Source of the DNA: Chrysophaeum taylorii
Lineage: Eukaryota; Sar; Pelagophyceae; Pelagomonadales; Pelagomonadaceae
Reading direction: 5' to 3'
DNA: 64,000 bases
NCBI GenBank assembly: GCA_029834535.1
Contig: JAQMWT010000455.1
Location: forward strand, 1 to 64,000
In this document: piece after piece, positions 10,451 to 21,700 of the stretch
Numbering within the stretch: the first letter of the stretch is position 1
Layout of the letters: each line of letters opens with the position of its first letter
The notes under the pieces: generated by a model
Databases searched by the model: none
What the model saw: only the letters and a program-made list of their open reading frames with translations
Told to the model about the DNA's origin: nothing
Translations under genes and position numbers: made by a program

Positions 10451-11590
10451 TCTCTCCCGCAATAGAAGATGATTCGTCGAGCGCCGCCGCAGAGCCAACA
10501 GCAGTCCACAGCAGCACCGAGACTTCTTTCCTATTACCCCGCTCGAAAGAGCCAGAAACGCCATGCCCAATGAACAAAAAACGAAGAGGGGTCCAAGTGA
10601 GCGCAGAGCACGAACCTTTTTGATATTTTGGACCAAGTGAACGGCTTGTTTTACTATAAGCAGCTTTGAATAAACCCCGGAGGCGAAGGAGGTGGGACGG
10701 CTCACACACGCTCTCTCCATGGGACCGGCACTCACCCCCAAGGCCTGCCTCCGGATAATGTTTATGAGGATGAAAAGGCGGAACACAAGGAGGAGCAGAA
10801 GAACGAGCTGATATGTCTATCGTGTAAAATTTACACCCACCAGGTTTTCCTAAATTTGGGACTACAGCGTGCGCCGTCTGAAGGAATGGCGGAAGGAAGG
10901 AAAAAAGGTCGCCAAGAAACAGAAGACGGACGAAGGGTTTTTTTTTAAGGAGGACGTGATTTAATGACGGCCAGTCAAAACAATGATGGCATCCTCGGGT
11001 CGGCACTACGTGTACACGTCGCAGCGCACAAAGTTTCACTACTGTCATTGACGAGATTGGGCGACAAGCTCGAGTGGAATGGGCGGGAGGTCCCCCGCGC
11101 GTTTCACAAGCCGCTGAGTGAGCCTCTCCTACTTCGATGAGTTCGAAGTTCCTTTCCGCGAGGACGAACGGATCCCGCTCTACGTGTCTCGCTTTGCTGC
11201 TTGGACACCTCGACGAGAACCTTCGAGTGCCGTCTGTCGTGGTTCGGCAGGGTGGTCAACTTCAAGCTGCGGGCTCGGGTCTACAACTACGACGTTCAGT
11301 GGGACAACAATGCGCCTTGTCAGCAGGGGCTCGAACTCGAAAACTATCGACAGCCGAATTCCGACGACTAAGGCTGGTTGCTCGTGCTATCTGAAGAGAC
11401 ACTCCCCACTACCTCCGCTGTCCGACGGCGCGTCGACGACACCTTTTACGAAGAATGAGGCTCCCAGTACTCCAAGCATCAAGCGTTCCCACTGAAACGC
11501 TGCTGGCGTTGCGATCCTAGTCAATCGCCACACCCAAACAAACCACCGGCGTGCTCGCGCGTTCGCATTCCCCCCTCTCGTAGCAGTTAA
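10451..11590 (+). pseudogene. Decayed unrecognised coding sequence
   Basis: Protein-like plus-strand pieces lie in different frames: WDYSVRRLKEWRKEGKKV (about 10858-10912), KLEWNGREVPRAFHKPL (about 11066-11115), YFDEFEVPFREDERIPLYV (about 11130-11186) and a Trp/Tyr-rich block with NFKLRARVYNYDVQWDNN then GWLLVL (about 11258-11390). The last block resembles a Tudor/Agenet-like fold of the kind that ends the transposase at 43560-43790, but the match is weak. There are frame changes or unseen introns between pieces. It could be a transposon relic; I do not recognise a family. Confidence 0.3.
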
Positions 11591-12596
11591 CCGTTAAACG
11601 CGTTCCTACAAGCGCTGAACGCCTTGCGTGCTCACACCACCGCAGTCCCCGCGCCGGTCTCTATTGAGGATCGTTTTAGCCACTCCCTTTGGGCTCCAGT
11701 TTCCGGAAGCTTCTTCGGAAATGGAATGAATCGGAAGCTTCCAGACCTTTCTTGGTCGGCGGTTCACTTTTCCGGAAATTATTCCGCGAGTCATAATAAT
11801 AAGTTCGAGCCACAAAAAGGCCACTGATCAAAAATAGTCAGGGCTCCACACGCACAGCTAGAGAGTCTTCCTCGCCTTCCCTCGTCTCTTGTAGGGCGAC
11901 GACGTGTTCACTCCAACTTCACGTGGTGAAGTAAATGGTGTGTAAATCCCCCGCGCTTTCTGTCTTCTTCCCCACCCTGTCGTCGTCGTCGTCCAAGTCG
12001 ATAGTGCGGACGATACGCAGTTCCTCCGACGCGCGCGCGCGTGCGCCTCGCGAGAAGGGACAAGCAGTATCAGGAATGAGTGGCATCGCGCTGTTGCGGC
12101 ATATTCATAGAGGAACAGATTGAGCCTGTAGCCATATCCCTCTCCCCCTTGACGCCACCACCCCACCGCGCGTCTCCGACGTTTCCGGTGCAAGCAAACC
12201 ACCCCCGCTCTTGCGCTCTTCTGCCTCTCAATTGTCCTTCGCGGCAAATATATGTCCTGTCCTCATCGATGGGGTCTTTCTTCTCGGTGTCGGTCCCTCG
12301 GGTGACAAAGGAACTAGAGTTCCTGGCTGGATGGAATATTAACCACCAAGTTGCAAGCCAAAAAGGGTGATGAAATGAAGTGAAATGAAATAAAATATTA
12401 TTCGGGTGCAACAGCGCCTCCGGCGGCGAGAACAGAAGGCGTCGCGCAAAAACCACAATCATGTTGGACGAGGAAGCTGTCGTCAACGTTAGGAAAACCG
12501 AGGACGATCTCGATCGACCGCCGTTTTTTAAAACAAGGTATGTGCGCGCCGGCTGGCTGGATATATTCATATGGACGACGACCGCCGCCTGACGTA
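11591..12596. other. Intergenic stretch without a supported gene
   Basis: No gene recognised. The bases around 11855-11885 (CTCCACACGCACAGCTAG...GTCTTCCTCGCC...CTCGTCTCT) resemble the short repeat next to the hAT element at 51777-51870, so an hAT end relic is possible. An alternating CGCGCGCGCG run lies at about 12030-12042. The part 12398-12596 is probably the 3' untranslated region of the SET gene. Confidence 0.35.
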
Positions 12597-13106
12597 TCAG
12601 TTGTAGTTGTTGGGCGGCACGAGGGCGCGGAGTTCGTCCCAGCAGGCGCGCCAGTTGATGGAGGAGTACATGATGATGATCTCTTGACCCGGGAGGATGT
12701 CTTTGGTGGCATAGAGTGCGAGGACGTCGTTCCTAAAATCTTTTACGCTGCGCGTGTTCCAAGCCTCTTTTGGTCCAGTGTTGTACAGGGTCATGTTTCC
12801 GCCAGCGTGGCACCAACAGAGCCGGCTTTGTTTGAAGTCGTCCTCGGTAAACATGACTTCGCCAAAGTTGTCGGCGTTGGGGTCATCCTGGAGCCGCGGG
12901 AGTAGACCGTTACGCTTCCACCACACAAAGACGTGGGGATCTTCGTGACCTGGATACGACTCAAGCAAGCGATGGAGCAGGGCCCGCTCGATCAGTTCGC
13001 CGGCCTTGATGGTTCCTGTCGCAACGATCCCGAGCCCGCCGACGCAGTCTCCGCGGACCTCGATCGATGGGTGAGCAAAAGGAATCCTTTCGAGACTGTC
13101 ATCCAT
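12597..13106 (-). CDS. Small SET-domain protein
   Basis: Single frame of 169 residues from the ATG at 13106 (context GTGGCAATGG); an in-frame GTG two codons earlier is unlikely to be used in a eukaryote. It resembles SET-domain lysine methyltransferases. A GLGIVATGTIKAGELIE segment near the N-terminus matches the SET opening G.G.fA...I..G..I, a NMTLYNTG segment matches the inner SET-N core, and ALYATKDILPGQEIIIMYSS matches the closing A...I..GeEl...Y. No pre- or post-SET Cys clusters are seen. The protein is little more than the SET fold, as in some protein (non-histone) methyltransferases. Substrate unknown. An unseen upstream exon is possible. Confidence 0.7.
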   Translation of the reverse strand: MDDSLERIPFAHPSIEVRGDCVGGLGIVATGTIKAGELIERALLHRLLESYPGHEDPHVFVWWKRNGLLPRLQDDPNADNFGEVMFTEDDFKQSRLCWCHAGGNMTLYNTGPKEAWNTRSVKDFRNDVLALYATKDILPGQEIIIMYSSINWRACWDELRALVPPNNYN

Positions 13107-13116
13107 TGCCACAACA

Positions 13117-14400
13117 CTATCGGTACCACCGCGAAATGGATCTGGTCAACATTGTAACTTGAAGCTGACTCACAACACGTCGTGGCTCGAGCGACGAGAT
13201 GTGCGCGATCAGCGCACCAACTCTCAACCTAAATGGCACCAAGGTTGTGCATGCCTTCGCCTCGGTGAACTTTGCTGCCTCTAGTCGGCATAAGTCATTA
13301 TTGGAAGCCAGAAGCTGCTGCTGCTGCTGGTTGAGGAGTACTTGGACCTTTTGGATTTTTTTGAGCGTCAGCTTGGCGCCGGATGGCGTCTTGCGTGGCT
13401 CGCGCCTCGGCGAGCTCCAATTCGCGAGAAACCCGACGCGCAAGGAAATCGTGCGGGCAGCTGCCGCGGTGGGTGGGGACAGTGCCGGGGTGGATGCGTG
13501 CGGGGCGGGCGGTGGGCAGCGTCGGCGCGGTCTCGCGGCGTGGACGTGGGCCGGGTGCGACCGGGCGCGGGCCAGCAAAGGCGGGCGCGGGCGAAGGAGC
13601 CGCGGCCGACGTCGCTTTTGCGACAAAAAGTGCCGTAATAGTCGGCGGTCCTTGAGGGTGGCGGCAAGGGCAAGGAGATCTGCTTCGACGCGCTCATCTG
13701 GTGCAGCGAGGAAGCGGACCGACGTTCGGACAAGACGCAGATCGTGCTCGGGTTGGGTAACCGGTACCACATAGACAACAGCGCCGGGTCTAGCCTCAGG
13801 GAGGGCGAGCCCCCAAATAGACGCCGAGGCGGGCGCTCTTGCGCCCTGTTTGGGCCCCCCGTCGACGCCGTAATCGACGAGGGACCCGCAAGGTGCGAAA
13901 CCGCTCTTGTATTCTTTGCCGTCGTAGAAGCCACCGACGGCGTTGATCTGGCGAACCGCGCAGAGGTACGAGTAGGCCCAGAACTTGGGGACACCACGAA
14001 CTTTACTGTCGTTGGCTCGTGCGACGTCCGCGATGCGGATGTGGGAGCGGCAGCGTCGCGGAAGGCGGTGTTGTCGAGCTTACCCCCCAAGATCAGCGCG
14101 GAGGATGACGGGTCGCCGAGCGCGAATGGAGGAGGCCGCGAATGCAGGGACCTAGGCCGCGGCGGCGGCGTCACTCTTCTTGGCGATGAGAGAGGCAGCA
14201 GCCACCGCGGGAGGTGTGCGGAGCGCAAAGTCGAGACCGTAGCGAGCGCCGCCAATCGTGGGTGGCGCGAAGGGGACGTCAGTTTCAACCAAGATACCGG
14301 CGGGCGGGTCGTTCCAAAGAAACGCGTGCCAAACCGCCGTATCGCTGGTGCAGGTCAATTATCCCGCCGGAGCGGCATCGAGTCAAGCGACGCCCTGGTG
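13117..14400 (-). other. Unrecognised coding-like sequence
   Basis: Many overlapping frames exist because of high GC, but one minus-strand frame reads like a real protein across about 13700-14040: RIADVARANDSKVRGVPKFW, then AYSYLCAVRQINAVGGFYDG, then an Ala/Gly-rich stretch, continuing without a stop to 13117. It has no ATG upstream in frame. A second protein-like piece, AVWHAFLWNDPPAGILVETD, lies in another frame at about 14275-14335. The 3' part carries a Gln run (QQQQQ, about 13310-13330). This may be exons of a host gene or a decayed element; I cannot name it. Confidence 0.3.
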
Positions 14401-15306
14401 ATGTCGAGCAGGCAGTGACGTCCGGGCGAAGAGGCCACGCCGCGGCGACGTCACCGGACCTAACTGAGAGACTGCACGACGGTTTTGACCCTGCTCTTTC
14501 TTACCATTTTTCGGACCGAGCTGCTCGTGAACCTGGGCAGCTGGTGGGCGCAGCTCGGTCGACAAGCGCCGCCGCGATCCACCAGATTTCGACCTTTTCT
14601 GAGGTGTTCCTGGTAGAATCGCGTGGAGAGACCTGCAGGCAGCAAAAAGTGTCAGCTCTCTGAGGAGGAGGATGCCGTGCTTTCCTATAACACGGACGGT
14701 GGCGAGCATTCGCATCACAAATGCTTCGGATTAACCTAGCCACGAAAACACCTCGTCCCCGTCGTACAGAACCAGTAGCTCGGCCGCCCAAAAGACTCGT
14801 AGCCTGCCCCAGAAACACTGTTTTTTTTGTGCGCATCTCAAACCGGGACGGCGTTTTTTTCATCGCTTAATGCTCGCACACCTGCGACGGCGCGGGAAAA
14901 GAAAAACACTTTGTGGCATATTCTATGGATTTTCGAGAAGGCAGACATCATATATATCACAGTCGATAATATGCGCGCAAAATATGCAACACCAAACTCT
15001 TTGGAGAGAAAAAAAAAAGAAAACAACAACCTTATACGCCCAAGTCGTGCTCGACACCGCACCACAAGCTTGGGCTTGGGCACAGTCGTCGAGGAGTCGT
15101 CTCGCGACGGCCCTAGCCCTTCGTGCAACAAAGTCGCGACGACGCGCTCAGTTCGAGACGAGAGCTTTTATTGTGAAGTCACTTATCAGTCAGAAGAAGG
15201 TATTCTTCAGTCGACAGTTACAGCCCGGCTCTCCTCTCTCTCTCTCGCGCACGGCGGGGAGACCCCTACTACTAGAAGAACAACAACAAACCCCCCACCC
15301 GACCTC
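14401..15306. other. Intergenic stretch without a supported gene
   Basis: Nothing recognisable on either strand. Long plus frames that run into 15307-16128 are the antisense of ferrochelatase. The part 15240-15306 is probably ferrochelatase 3' untranslated region. Confidence 0.4.
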
Positions 15307-16614
15307 CTAGACCCCGAAGAGATGGATCGCGCGGGTGTTCGCGAGGAGCTCGATGAGGAGGGCGAGGGCGATGGCAACCGCTGCCGTCTTCGAGTTGAGG
15401 CGCTCGACGTCCTTCTCGACGCCCGTGAGGACGCCGAGCGGGCGGTCGTCGAGGTCAAAGGAGTTGACAACGCAGGCCTCGGAGGTGGAGACAACGGGTT
15501 TGGCGTAGAGGGCGTCGTTGACCTGAAACTTCAACTCGCGAATGAAGTCGGCGTCGAGGTTCAAGGCCGGAACCCGGCGCCAGTGTTGGATGCCGGCCGT
15601 TTCGGCGACCTCGCGGTACTCGATGTCGATCTCCTCGAGCGTTTCGATGTGCTCGGAGACGAAGGATATGGGGACAACGACGATGCGCTTGATCCCCCGA
15701 TTCGCAATATCGACGAGCGCATCATCGGTGTACGGTCTGAGCCACTCGACGGGACCGACCCGGCTTTGGAAGGAGAGTTCGTAGGTGGTGTCGTCGCGCA
15801 CCCGCGCTCTCGTCGCCTCGGCGACGAGGCGCACGGTGGCCTCGATGTGACGCTTGTAGGGGTCGCCCGCGCGTTCGATGTAGGAGACCGGAACGCCGTG
15901 CGCGCTAAAGAGGACGCAAATTGGCTTCTCCGACGGTACTTTCGCGAGGTCTCGGAGCTCGTCGGCGACGAGGCGGGCGAGGATATCGACGTAACCGGGG
16001 GCCTGGTGCCACGAGGGCACGACCGTGTGGCGCGCCATCAGCCGCGGCTGCGATGCTTGCATCTCGGCGAGGAGCGCGCGGAGCGAGGACCCCGTCGTCG
16101 AAATCGAAAAGTGCGGGTACAGGGGTAGGACCACCGCGCTCCTGCAGTCGTCCTCGGCGGCTTTCGCGAGGGCTTCGTCGGTAAAGGGGTGCCAGTAGCG
16201 CATCGCGACGTAGCACTTAAATTCGAGAGACGAATCGCAGTCCTCGTTCAACGCCGTTTCGAGCAGCTCGGCCTGCGCCGTCGTGAACCGGGTAATAGGG
16301 GACCCGCCCCCGATCGAGTCGTAGGCCTGCCGGGACCGGGGGGCGCGCCGCTTCGCAATCAGCCACGCGAGCGCCGTCTGGATGCCTGACATGGCGGCGG
16401 GCAGCCGGATGATGTCCGGGTCCGCGAACAGATTGTACAGGAACGGCTCCACATCCTTCAAGGTCTCGGGTCCTCCCAGATTCAGCAGAAACACGGCGAT
16501 CCGGTTTGTCTTCGGGCTCGCGCTGGCGCTGGCGCTGGCGCTCGCGCTCGCGCTCACGGGGGGCGCTACGCTCAGAGCCCCGCAGCTCGCCGCGAAAAAG
16601 AACAACAAACGCAT
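15307..16614 (-). CDS. hemH: Ferrochelatase with C-terminal CAB-like helix, plastid type
   Basis: Inserts Fe2+ into protoporphyrin IX, the last step of haem synthesis. The preferred start is the ATG at 16614, which gives about 435 residues beginning MRLLFFFAASCGALS, a signal-like hydrophobic run as expected for import through a heterokont plastid's outer membranes. The same frame stays open upstream to 16824 through a poly-Asn and charged stretch that is probably leader. The fold starts at AVFLLNLGGPET. The catalytic His motif SAHGVP and the conserved EHIETLEEIDIEY block are present. After the catalytic domain comes RPLGVLTG, then ERLNSKTAAVAIALALLIEL, a single helix resembling the CAB-like domain of plant and cyanobacterial type-2 ferrochelatases. 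An Ala-Ser repeat follows the signal region. It lies head to head with the Mg-chelatase H gene. Confidence 0.93.
   Translation of the reverse strand: MRLLFFFAASCGALSVAPPVSASASASASASASPKTNRIAVFLLNLGGPETLKDVEPFLYNLFADPDIIRLPAAMSGIQTALAWLIAKRRAPRSRQAYDSIGGGSPITRFTTAQAELLETALNEDCDSSLEFKCYVAMRYWHPFTDEALAKAAEDDCRSAVVLPLYPHFSISTTGSSLRALLAEMQASQPRLMARHTVVPSWHQAPGYVDILARLVADELRDLAKVPSEKPICVLFSAHGVPVSYIERAGDPYKRHIEATVRLVAEATRARVRDDTTYELSFQSRVGPVEWLRPYTDDALVDIANRGIKRIVVVPISFVSEHIETLEEIDIEYREVAETAGIQHWRRVPALNLDADFIRELKFQVNDALYAKPVVSTSEACVVNSFDLDDRPLGVLTGVEKDVERLNSKTAAVAIALALLIELLANTRAIHLFGV
16502..16556. repeat. GCGCTG/GCGCTC microsatellite inside the ferrochelatase leader
   Basis: About nine copies of a hexamer (GCGCTG or GCGCTC) on the plus strand encode an (Ala-Ser)n linker between the signal region and the enzyme. 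Length is likely to vary between strains and should be harmless there. Confidence 0.8.
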
Positions 16615-18797
16615 GTTGTTGTAGTAACCCTTCTGCCACGTCATCATCTTCACGACGAAACGCGCTGTTAAAAAGAAGCTTTTGAGGAGGAGGAGGGCCT
16701 TCTTGTTGTTGTTGTTGTTGTTGTTGTTCGAATCTTTCGGAATAGGTCGAGCGAAGATCACGCGTCGTCGAAGGTCTTCCTTCTTCTTTGGATTCGCCTT
16801 CCAGAGAGTCCCCAAAGCACTCAATCTGACGGACGGACGACGAGGCCCCAGGCGACCGGGACGACGAGACCTGGAAGATTTATTTATTTATTTATTTATT
16901 TGTTCGAGAGAGAGAGAGCAGAAGGTTTGCCGCACCTCTAAGTCCGAAGACGGCCGAGGTAATGTAGCCAATCAGGATACGACGAACAATTACGTTCCCC
17001 AAGACAGCACCGATTCTTCCAAAATCGCACCGAGACGCAGGAAAATGTCGGTGGCGTATTGGGCCGCCCAGCTCGAGGTAAGATGTTAGGAGAGAGATTG
17101 TTCTCGGATTCTGGCGTAGTAGTCGTGTATGCTCAGAAAAATGCGAAGGACGCGTTGAGACGGCGGGGGAAATAAATAGGCCTTCGAACGACGCAACTAC
17201 GATTCCTACGTCGGTTATACGCGAAGAGGCAGAGCGCGTCGAACGCTATTCTTGACGAGCCCTTGGTCCGGTACCAGAGCTCGAAGACGACGACGAGGGG
17301 CATGATTTCGCGTTTTCCGACGCGGCGCTTTTGGAGCCCGTCGAGTGCCCGACCATCATCCGTAAGAGGGACGAGCATCGCACCGACGAGCGCGAAAACA
17401 TGGTGATCGTCGCCTAGTACGAAACTACGCGACAGTCCACGCCTTGATGCTATCACCGATCCGAACTTGTGGCCGCGCTTCGCGAAAGATGATGCGCGCT
17501 GATGGCGTCGGCTAGAGTCGGCGACTTCGGGACCCACGACATGGGGCCTCGTGGACGGCGTCGTCGCGGTCGAACCATCGTCGGACTGCCTCGAGCTCGT
17601 TGGGGTTTTTACCTGGAGAAGAGGTCGCGTCCGTGCGTCAGCCGGTTCTGTCTCTCGCGTACTCGGCGCTTCTTGAGACTCGTTTCCTCGCGGTGGTGGT
17701 ACGGTACTGCGTCGACGACTTGCTTCTCCAGCTTGAAGAAGAGATTGTGGACAACCGGACTCTTGTTGGTCGGAGTCCGTCATACGTTCCGCGCGGGCAT
17801 CTTTAGGCGAGGGCCGCTTGGAGCAAGGTGTCGCGGTTTACCCCGCAGCAGCAACGTGACAGTACCCCGATACGCACTGCTGCCGAGCGGTGCAAACCTA
17901 TGGGCACATCGACCGTAAGAAAAAGCTCGAACCGCAGCGAAGTGTCCTCTCGTGCCAAAAACGACTCGTTCCGGGCGATATCTGCGACAATTGGATGGGT
18001 CGAGTACGCGCTCTATCTACCGTGCTCTCGATAGTGAAAGGGCGCGACCTCCACGAACGCGCAGTACAGGTGCTGGTGCATCGCTCGTGAAATACGCGTG
18101 TGGGTGCTCGGCATTGTTACCGGCTGCCCAGGACGGGGCAATTTTAGGTTTACAGTCATGTCTCGTAGCTGGAAACTACGACCCGGAGACGCTCACGACG
18201 TGGGCATGCGATGTTTGCCACCACCGCCTCGCGGGGTCGGAGCAGCCGCCTTCGAGCGGATTGCACGCCCGATGTTGTCACCATCTTCACTTCACTCACA
18301 CACGATGGTGCGGCGAGATGATGGGGGTGTTTGTAGCCCTGTATGTAGGCTACTTGAAGGCGTCGCGGCCCTGGTGGGGATTGTTGATATGGGCTCGCGC
18401 TGCGACATTGGTCGAGGAGGCAGAGAAGAATATGAGACGGAAATGCTGTATCATTTACGACCACGTCGCGGGGCTAAAACACGAGCTTCGTTGTGCCGGG
18501 CTTGCAGTGGCGGTGGCAAACAAAAAGATTTGTTTATTTATTTATTATCCCAACAACGGTGTGATCTCAATTTTCTCTCCCAGATAGATCTTCTCGCCGT
18601 AGTAGTAGTATAGCGTCCTTAGTCAGCAGCGCAGCCTACGACTGACTGACTGACTTACTTGAAGATCCGTTTTCTACGGGCTCCACGTCAGTGCGATCCC
18701 AACATATCTGTTTGTAGGAGCGTGAAGATCATAAAGAAGAATAACCCCGGCGGTACAGTACAGGAAGGCCCCGAAGCGCGATCCTGGTGACTGCAAT
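16615..18797. promoter_or_regulatory. Shared upstream region of ferrochelatase and Mg-chelatase H
   Basis: About 2.2 kb between two divergent start codons. It contains a (TTG)n run at 16701-16730, a (TTTA)n run at about 16878-16900, a second TTTA run at about 18530-18545, and gene-like but broken plus-strand pieces (for example LVPGDICDNWMGRVRAL at about 17970-18020 and ACDVCHHRLAGSEQPP at about 18205-18255) that I do not recognise. No light- or haem-responsive motif can be named from sequence alone. Regulation of both genes from here is inference from position. Confidence 0.45.
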
Positions 18798-21700
18798 ATG
18801 GTGATGCTTTTTGGTGCTGCGGTCGTCTACGGCGTCGTCGTGTCGGGGTTCCTGCTGCCCGCGCGGCCGAGCGTGCCGACGACGCGGCTGCACGCCGTCG
18901 AGGAACGGCCGATCACGATCAACAGCGGGGCGGGTTTGTTCACCGCTTCGCGACCCGAGGACCGGCGCGTCGGCGCCGATGTGGGCGGGGACGCGAGGTT
19001 CAAGGTCGTGTACGTCGTGCTCGAGTCGCAGTACCAGGCGTCGATGACGGCGGCCGTGAAGGCGATCAACGATGGGCGGTCGGGCGTGACGTGCGAGTGC
19101 GTCGGGTATTTGCTCGAGGAGCTCCGCGATCCGGCGAACGTGGAAGCTTTTAAGAGAGACCTCTCGGACGCGAATATCTTTGTTGGGTCTCTCATTTTCA
19201 TTCAGGAGCTTGCTGATGTTGTCGTGGAGGCCGTGTCCGTCGAGCGCGACCGGATGGACGCGGTCGTCGTTTTCCCGTCGATGCCGGAGGTGATGCGGCT
19301 GAACAAGGTCGGGTCGTTCACGATGGCGTCGCTCGGCCAATCGAAATCGGTGATAAGCGAGTTTATGAAGTCGAAGAGGAAGGAGGACGGGTCGAGTTTT
19401 GAGGAGGCGATGCTCAAGCTGCTCCGGACCCTCCCGAAAGTCCTGAAGTTCCTCCCGGGCGATAAAGCGAAGGACGCCAAGTCGTTCATGATGTCGTTTC
19501 AGTACTGGCTGGGCGGCTCGCCGGAGAATCTGGAGTCGATGTTGCTGAGTTTGGCGACGACGTATGTGCCGGCCGCGCGCCGCGACGATCTGGAGGTCGC
19601 GGAGCCGGTTTTGTTGCCCGATAAGGGGATTTGGCACCCTATGGCGCCGAAAGTGTTCGAGGACGCGAAGGAGTACTACGACTGGTACGAGAACGTGCAC
19701 GCCAAAGCAGCCAACCTCGAGGCGACGGCGCCGACCGTCGGGGTCGTGCTCCAGAAGTCCCACATCAACACCGGTGACGCGGGGCACTACGTCTCCCTCG
19801 TCTCGGAATTGGAAGCGAGGGGTGCCAAGGTGGTGTGCGTCTACTCTGGCGGGTTGGACTTCTCCGGTCCTATTTCCGAGTACTTTCTGAAGGTTGATTC
19901 CGTGATCAACCTGACGGGGTTCGCTTTGGTTGGGGGCCCGGCCTCCCAGGACCATCCGAAGGCCGTCGAGACGCTTACGAAGCTCGGCGTTCCGTATCTG
20001 TGCGCGGTGCCTTTGGTTTTTCAGAGCTTTCAGGAGTGGGAAGCGTCGGAGTTGGGGTTGCATCCCGTCCAGGTCGCGCTTCAAGTATCCCTCCCCGAGC
20101 TCGACGGCGCGATCGAACCTATTATCTACGCGGGCCGCGAAGGTATTACTGGGAAGTCGGTGCCGTTGGACGACCGAGTCACCGTCCTCGCGCGACGAGC
20201 GTTAAACTGGGCCAAGCTCAAGAACAAAGCCAACGCGGACAAGAAAATCGCCGTGACGATCTTCTCGTTTCCGCCGGACAAAGGCAATGTCGGGACCGCA
20301 GCTTATTTGGACGTGTTTGGGTCTATCCTCGAGGTCGCGCGCGAACTGAAGAGGACGGGGTATACGCTCCCCGATTCAGTAAATTCGATGACGGCGGAAG
20401 ATCTGATGGACTCTGTCCTCACCGATAAGGAGGCCAGGTACGATTCTCCGACCCTCAACGTGCTTTACAAGATGAGCGTCGACGAGTACTACGAGCTGAC
20501 GCCGTATGCCCAGGAGCTCGAGGAGAACTGGGGACCAGCCCCGGGCCACCTGAACTCCGACGGCGCGAACTTGATCGTCTACGGCGTCAAGCTCGGCAAC
20601 GTTTTTGTGGGCGTGCAGCCGTCCTTCGGGTACGAAGGAGATCCGATGCGATTGCTGTTTTCCAAGTCGGCCTCCCCGCACCACGGCTTCGCCGCCTACT
20701 ACACGTATTTGGAGAAAATTTTTGAAGCGGACGCGGTGCTGCACTTCGGAACGCACGGCTCGTTGGAATTTATGCCGGGAAAACAAGTGGGGATGTCGGG
20801 GGCGTGCTACCCCGATCGGCTCGCCGGCTGCGTGCCGAACTTGTACTATTACGCTGCCAACAACCCCTCCGAGGCGACGATCGCCAAACGGCGTAGTTAC
20901 GCGGCGACTATCTCGTACCTGACCCCGCCCGCCGAGAACGCGGGTCTCTACAAAGGGCTGAAGGAGCTGTCGGAGCTCGTGTCGTCGTATCAGGGTCTGC
21001 GCGAGAACGAGGGCCGCGGGCCTTCGATCGTCAACTCGATTGTCGCCGCGGCGATCTCCTGCAACCTCGACAAGGACATCGACCTGACGAAAGACGACGC
21101 GGGAGCCGTCGTCGACGCGGCGACGATGACGCTCGACGACCGCGACGCGGTGGTCGGGAGAGTGTACCGGAAGCTGATGGAGATCGAGTCGCGGCTGTTA
21201 CCAATGGGGCTCCACACGGTTGGTGTGCCGCCGACTGCCGAAGAAGCGGTGGCGACCCTCGTCTCGATCGCCGAGATCGACCGGCCGGAGGACGACGTCG
21301 TCGGGCTGCCGCGGATCCTGGCCGCTTCCGCGAACAGACAACTGGAAGAGGTTTACAAGAATGCCGACGCCGGCGTTTTGGAGGACGTCGAGTTGCTTCA
21401 GCAGATGACGACGACCACGCGGGACGCGGTTCGGGCGCTGGTCGATGCGTCGACAGGATCCGACGGCAGGATCAAACGAGTCGAGCCCATGGCTAAACTG
21501 ATGGCCTCGGCGGCGTTGTTCGGCGGCGGTCTCGGTCTGACGCCGTACCGCCAAACCATAAAAAAGTCATCCGTGTTTTCCAAGGCTGCCGAAGACCCCG
21601 CGCTGACCCCGTTGTTCGAATACCTCGAATTTTGCCTCAAACAGGTTGTCGCCGACAACGAATTGGGCGCGCTCGTGTCGGCGTTGGACGGCGCGTACGT

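Noticed and set aside
14827-16128. 433-codon plus-strand frame opposite ferrochelatase
   Set aside because: Antisense of a firmly identified gene in GC-rich DNA; Arg/Glu/Asp-biased composition without domain motifs.
16615-16824. Upstream extension of the ferrochelatase frame (poly-Asn, charged)
   Set aside because: The internal ATG at 16614 starts a clean signal-like peptide; the extension looks like untranslated leader in an open frame.
18729-20084. 451-codon minus-strand frame opposite chlH
   Set aside because: Shadow frame; Arg/His-rich composition and no recognisable motif.
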